Shown piece by piece: positions 4,679 to 5,176 of a DNA stretch of 5,176 bases (position 1 is the first letter of the stretch; every line of letters begins with the position of its first letter). The position numbers were made by a program, and so were the translations under genes. Origin of the DNA: CAZPHU01 sp964586285 (lineage in GTDB: Bacteria; Fibrobacterota; Chitinivibrionia; Chitinivibrionales; CAYFVL01); NCBI GenBank assembly GCA_964586285.1, contig CAZPHU010000182.1, positions 1 to 5,176 on the forward strand, in the 5' to 3' direction. Under the pieces are notes generated by a model. It ran no database searches. It was not told where the DNA came from and worked only from the letters and a program-made list of their open reading frames with translations.

Positions 4679-5176
4679 GTGATTGATTTGTCTGGAAAAG
4701 CAGCTTTGGTTACCGGTGGAGGCCGAGGAATAGGTAAAGAGATTGCCCTCATGCTTGCCAGGGCGGGCGCGGATGTGGGTATTTGTGATATTGACTCCTC
4801 GATTGCAGAGCAGGCGGCGCAGGAGATCGAAGCTCTGGGACGGCGCAGCTGTGCGATTCGTGCGGATGTATCCAACAGTGACGATGTTGGAGCCATGTTC
4901 AAAACCTTTTTGGGTACAATGGAGCGTATCGACATTCTGGTGAACAACGCCGGAATCACCAGAGACGGTCTTATCGTCAGGATGAAGGAAGAGGATTGGG
5001 ACTCGGTACTCAATATCAATCTCAAGAGCGCCTTTTTGTGTTGCAAAGAAGCTGCCCGCCCGATGATGAAGGCTCGCGGGGGCAAAATAATAAACATCGC
5101 ATCGGTTGTAGGTCTCATGGGTAATGCGGGACAGGCTAATTATTCAGCCTCCAAGGCGGGAATGATCGGATTGACC
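4679..5176 (+). CDS. fabG: 3-oxoacyl-ACP reductase FabG (partial, 3' end beyond window)
   Basis: The first 166 codons are present and the frame is open at the window edge; a complete FabG is about 245 aa. It is an NADPH-dependent short-chain dehydrogenase that reduces beta-ketoacyl-ACP to beta-hydroxyacyl-ACP, the first reductive step of the elongation cycle. Visible motifs are the Rossmann dinucleotide-binding TGGGRGIG (12-19), NNAG (89-92), the catalytic N114 (NINLKS), S142 (IASVVG) and Y155-x3-K159 (YSASK). The start is a GTG at 4679 with AAGGAG (4666-4671) seven bases upstream; an overlapping GTG at 4677 is in another frame. SDR enzymes are diverse, but the position directly after fabD and the family-like sequence support FabG. 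acpP often comes next but lies outside the window. Confidence 0.95.
   Translation, partial: MIDLSGKAALVTGGGRGIGKEIALMLARAGADVGICDIDSSIAEQAAQEIEALGRRSCAIRADVSNSDDVGAMFKTFLGTMERIDILVNNAGITRDGLIVRMKEEDWDSVLNINLKSAFLCCKEAARPMMKARGGKIINIASVVGLMGNAGQANYSASKAGMIGLT

Noticed and set aside
4645..5118. 157-codon open frame on the minus strand
   Set aside because: Antisense to the recognisable fabG frame; composition is a mirror of the sense codons and no domain is visible.

Overview
The window is an ordinary bacterial chromosomal segment of roughly 48-50% G+C (estimated by eye). All genes lie on the + strand. It holds ssb, one unrecognised membrane/coiled-coil gene, and the start of a classical yceD-rpmF-fabH-fabD-fabG fatty-acid synthesis cluster. 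The diderm-like gene order, a rpmF-fabH junction without plsX (as I recall from Bacteroidetes-type genomes), and one gene start without a Shine-Dalgarno sequence (SD) in an AT-rich leader loosely suggest an FCB-like or other Gram-negative candidate lineage. The sequence alone does not settle the phylum.

Region by region: (1) 1-100 is a leader ending in a good ribosome-binding site. (2) 101-568 encodes a complete single-stranded DNA-binding protein. (3) 569-818 is non-coding, with a weak hairpin after ssb and a long inverted repeat (730-798) in the leader of the next gene. (4) 819-1475 encodes a 218-aa protein with two N-terminal membrane helices and a coiled coil, of no family I recognise. 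It is closed by a strong intrinsic terminator at 1504-1542. (5) A likely sigma70-type promoter (1622-1651) then starts a new unit. Its first gene is yceD/DUF177 (1671-2159), followed by rpmF (2188-2367), which is only 59 aa. (6) 2368-2676 is 309 bases without a gene, at the place where many bacteria carry plsX. It contains several mutually exclusive complementary segments and a 19-bp interrupted hairpin abutting the fabH ribosome-binding site. (7) fabH (2677-3648), fabD (3738-4652) and fabG (4679 to the window edge, truncated) follow.

Functionally, FabD makes malonyl-ACP, FabH condenses acetyl-CoA with it to start a chain, and FabG performs the first reduction of each cycle. yceD and rpmF link the cluster to 50S ribosome assembly, an association known from many bacteria. 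I see no mobile element, CRISPR array, tRNA or rRNA, and no convincing new multi-gene system. The parts most worth a second look are the structured rpmF-fabH intergenic region, the inverted repeat ahead of the unknown membrane protein, and that protein itself.
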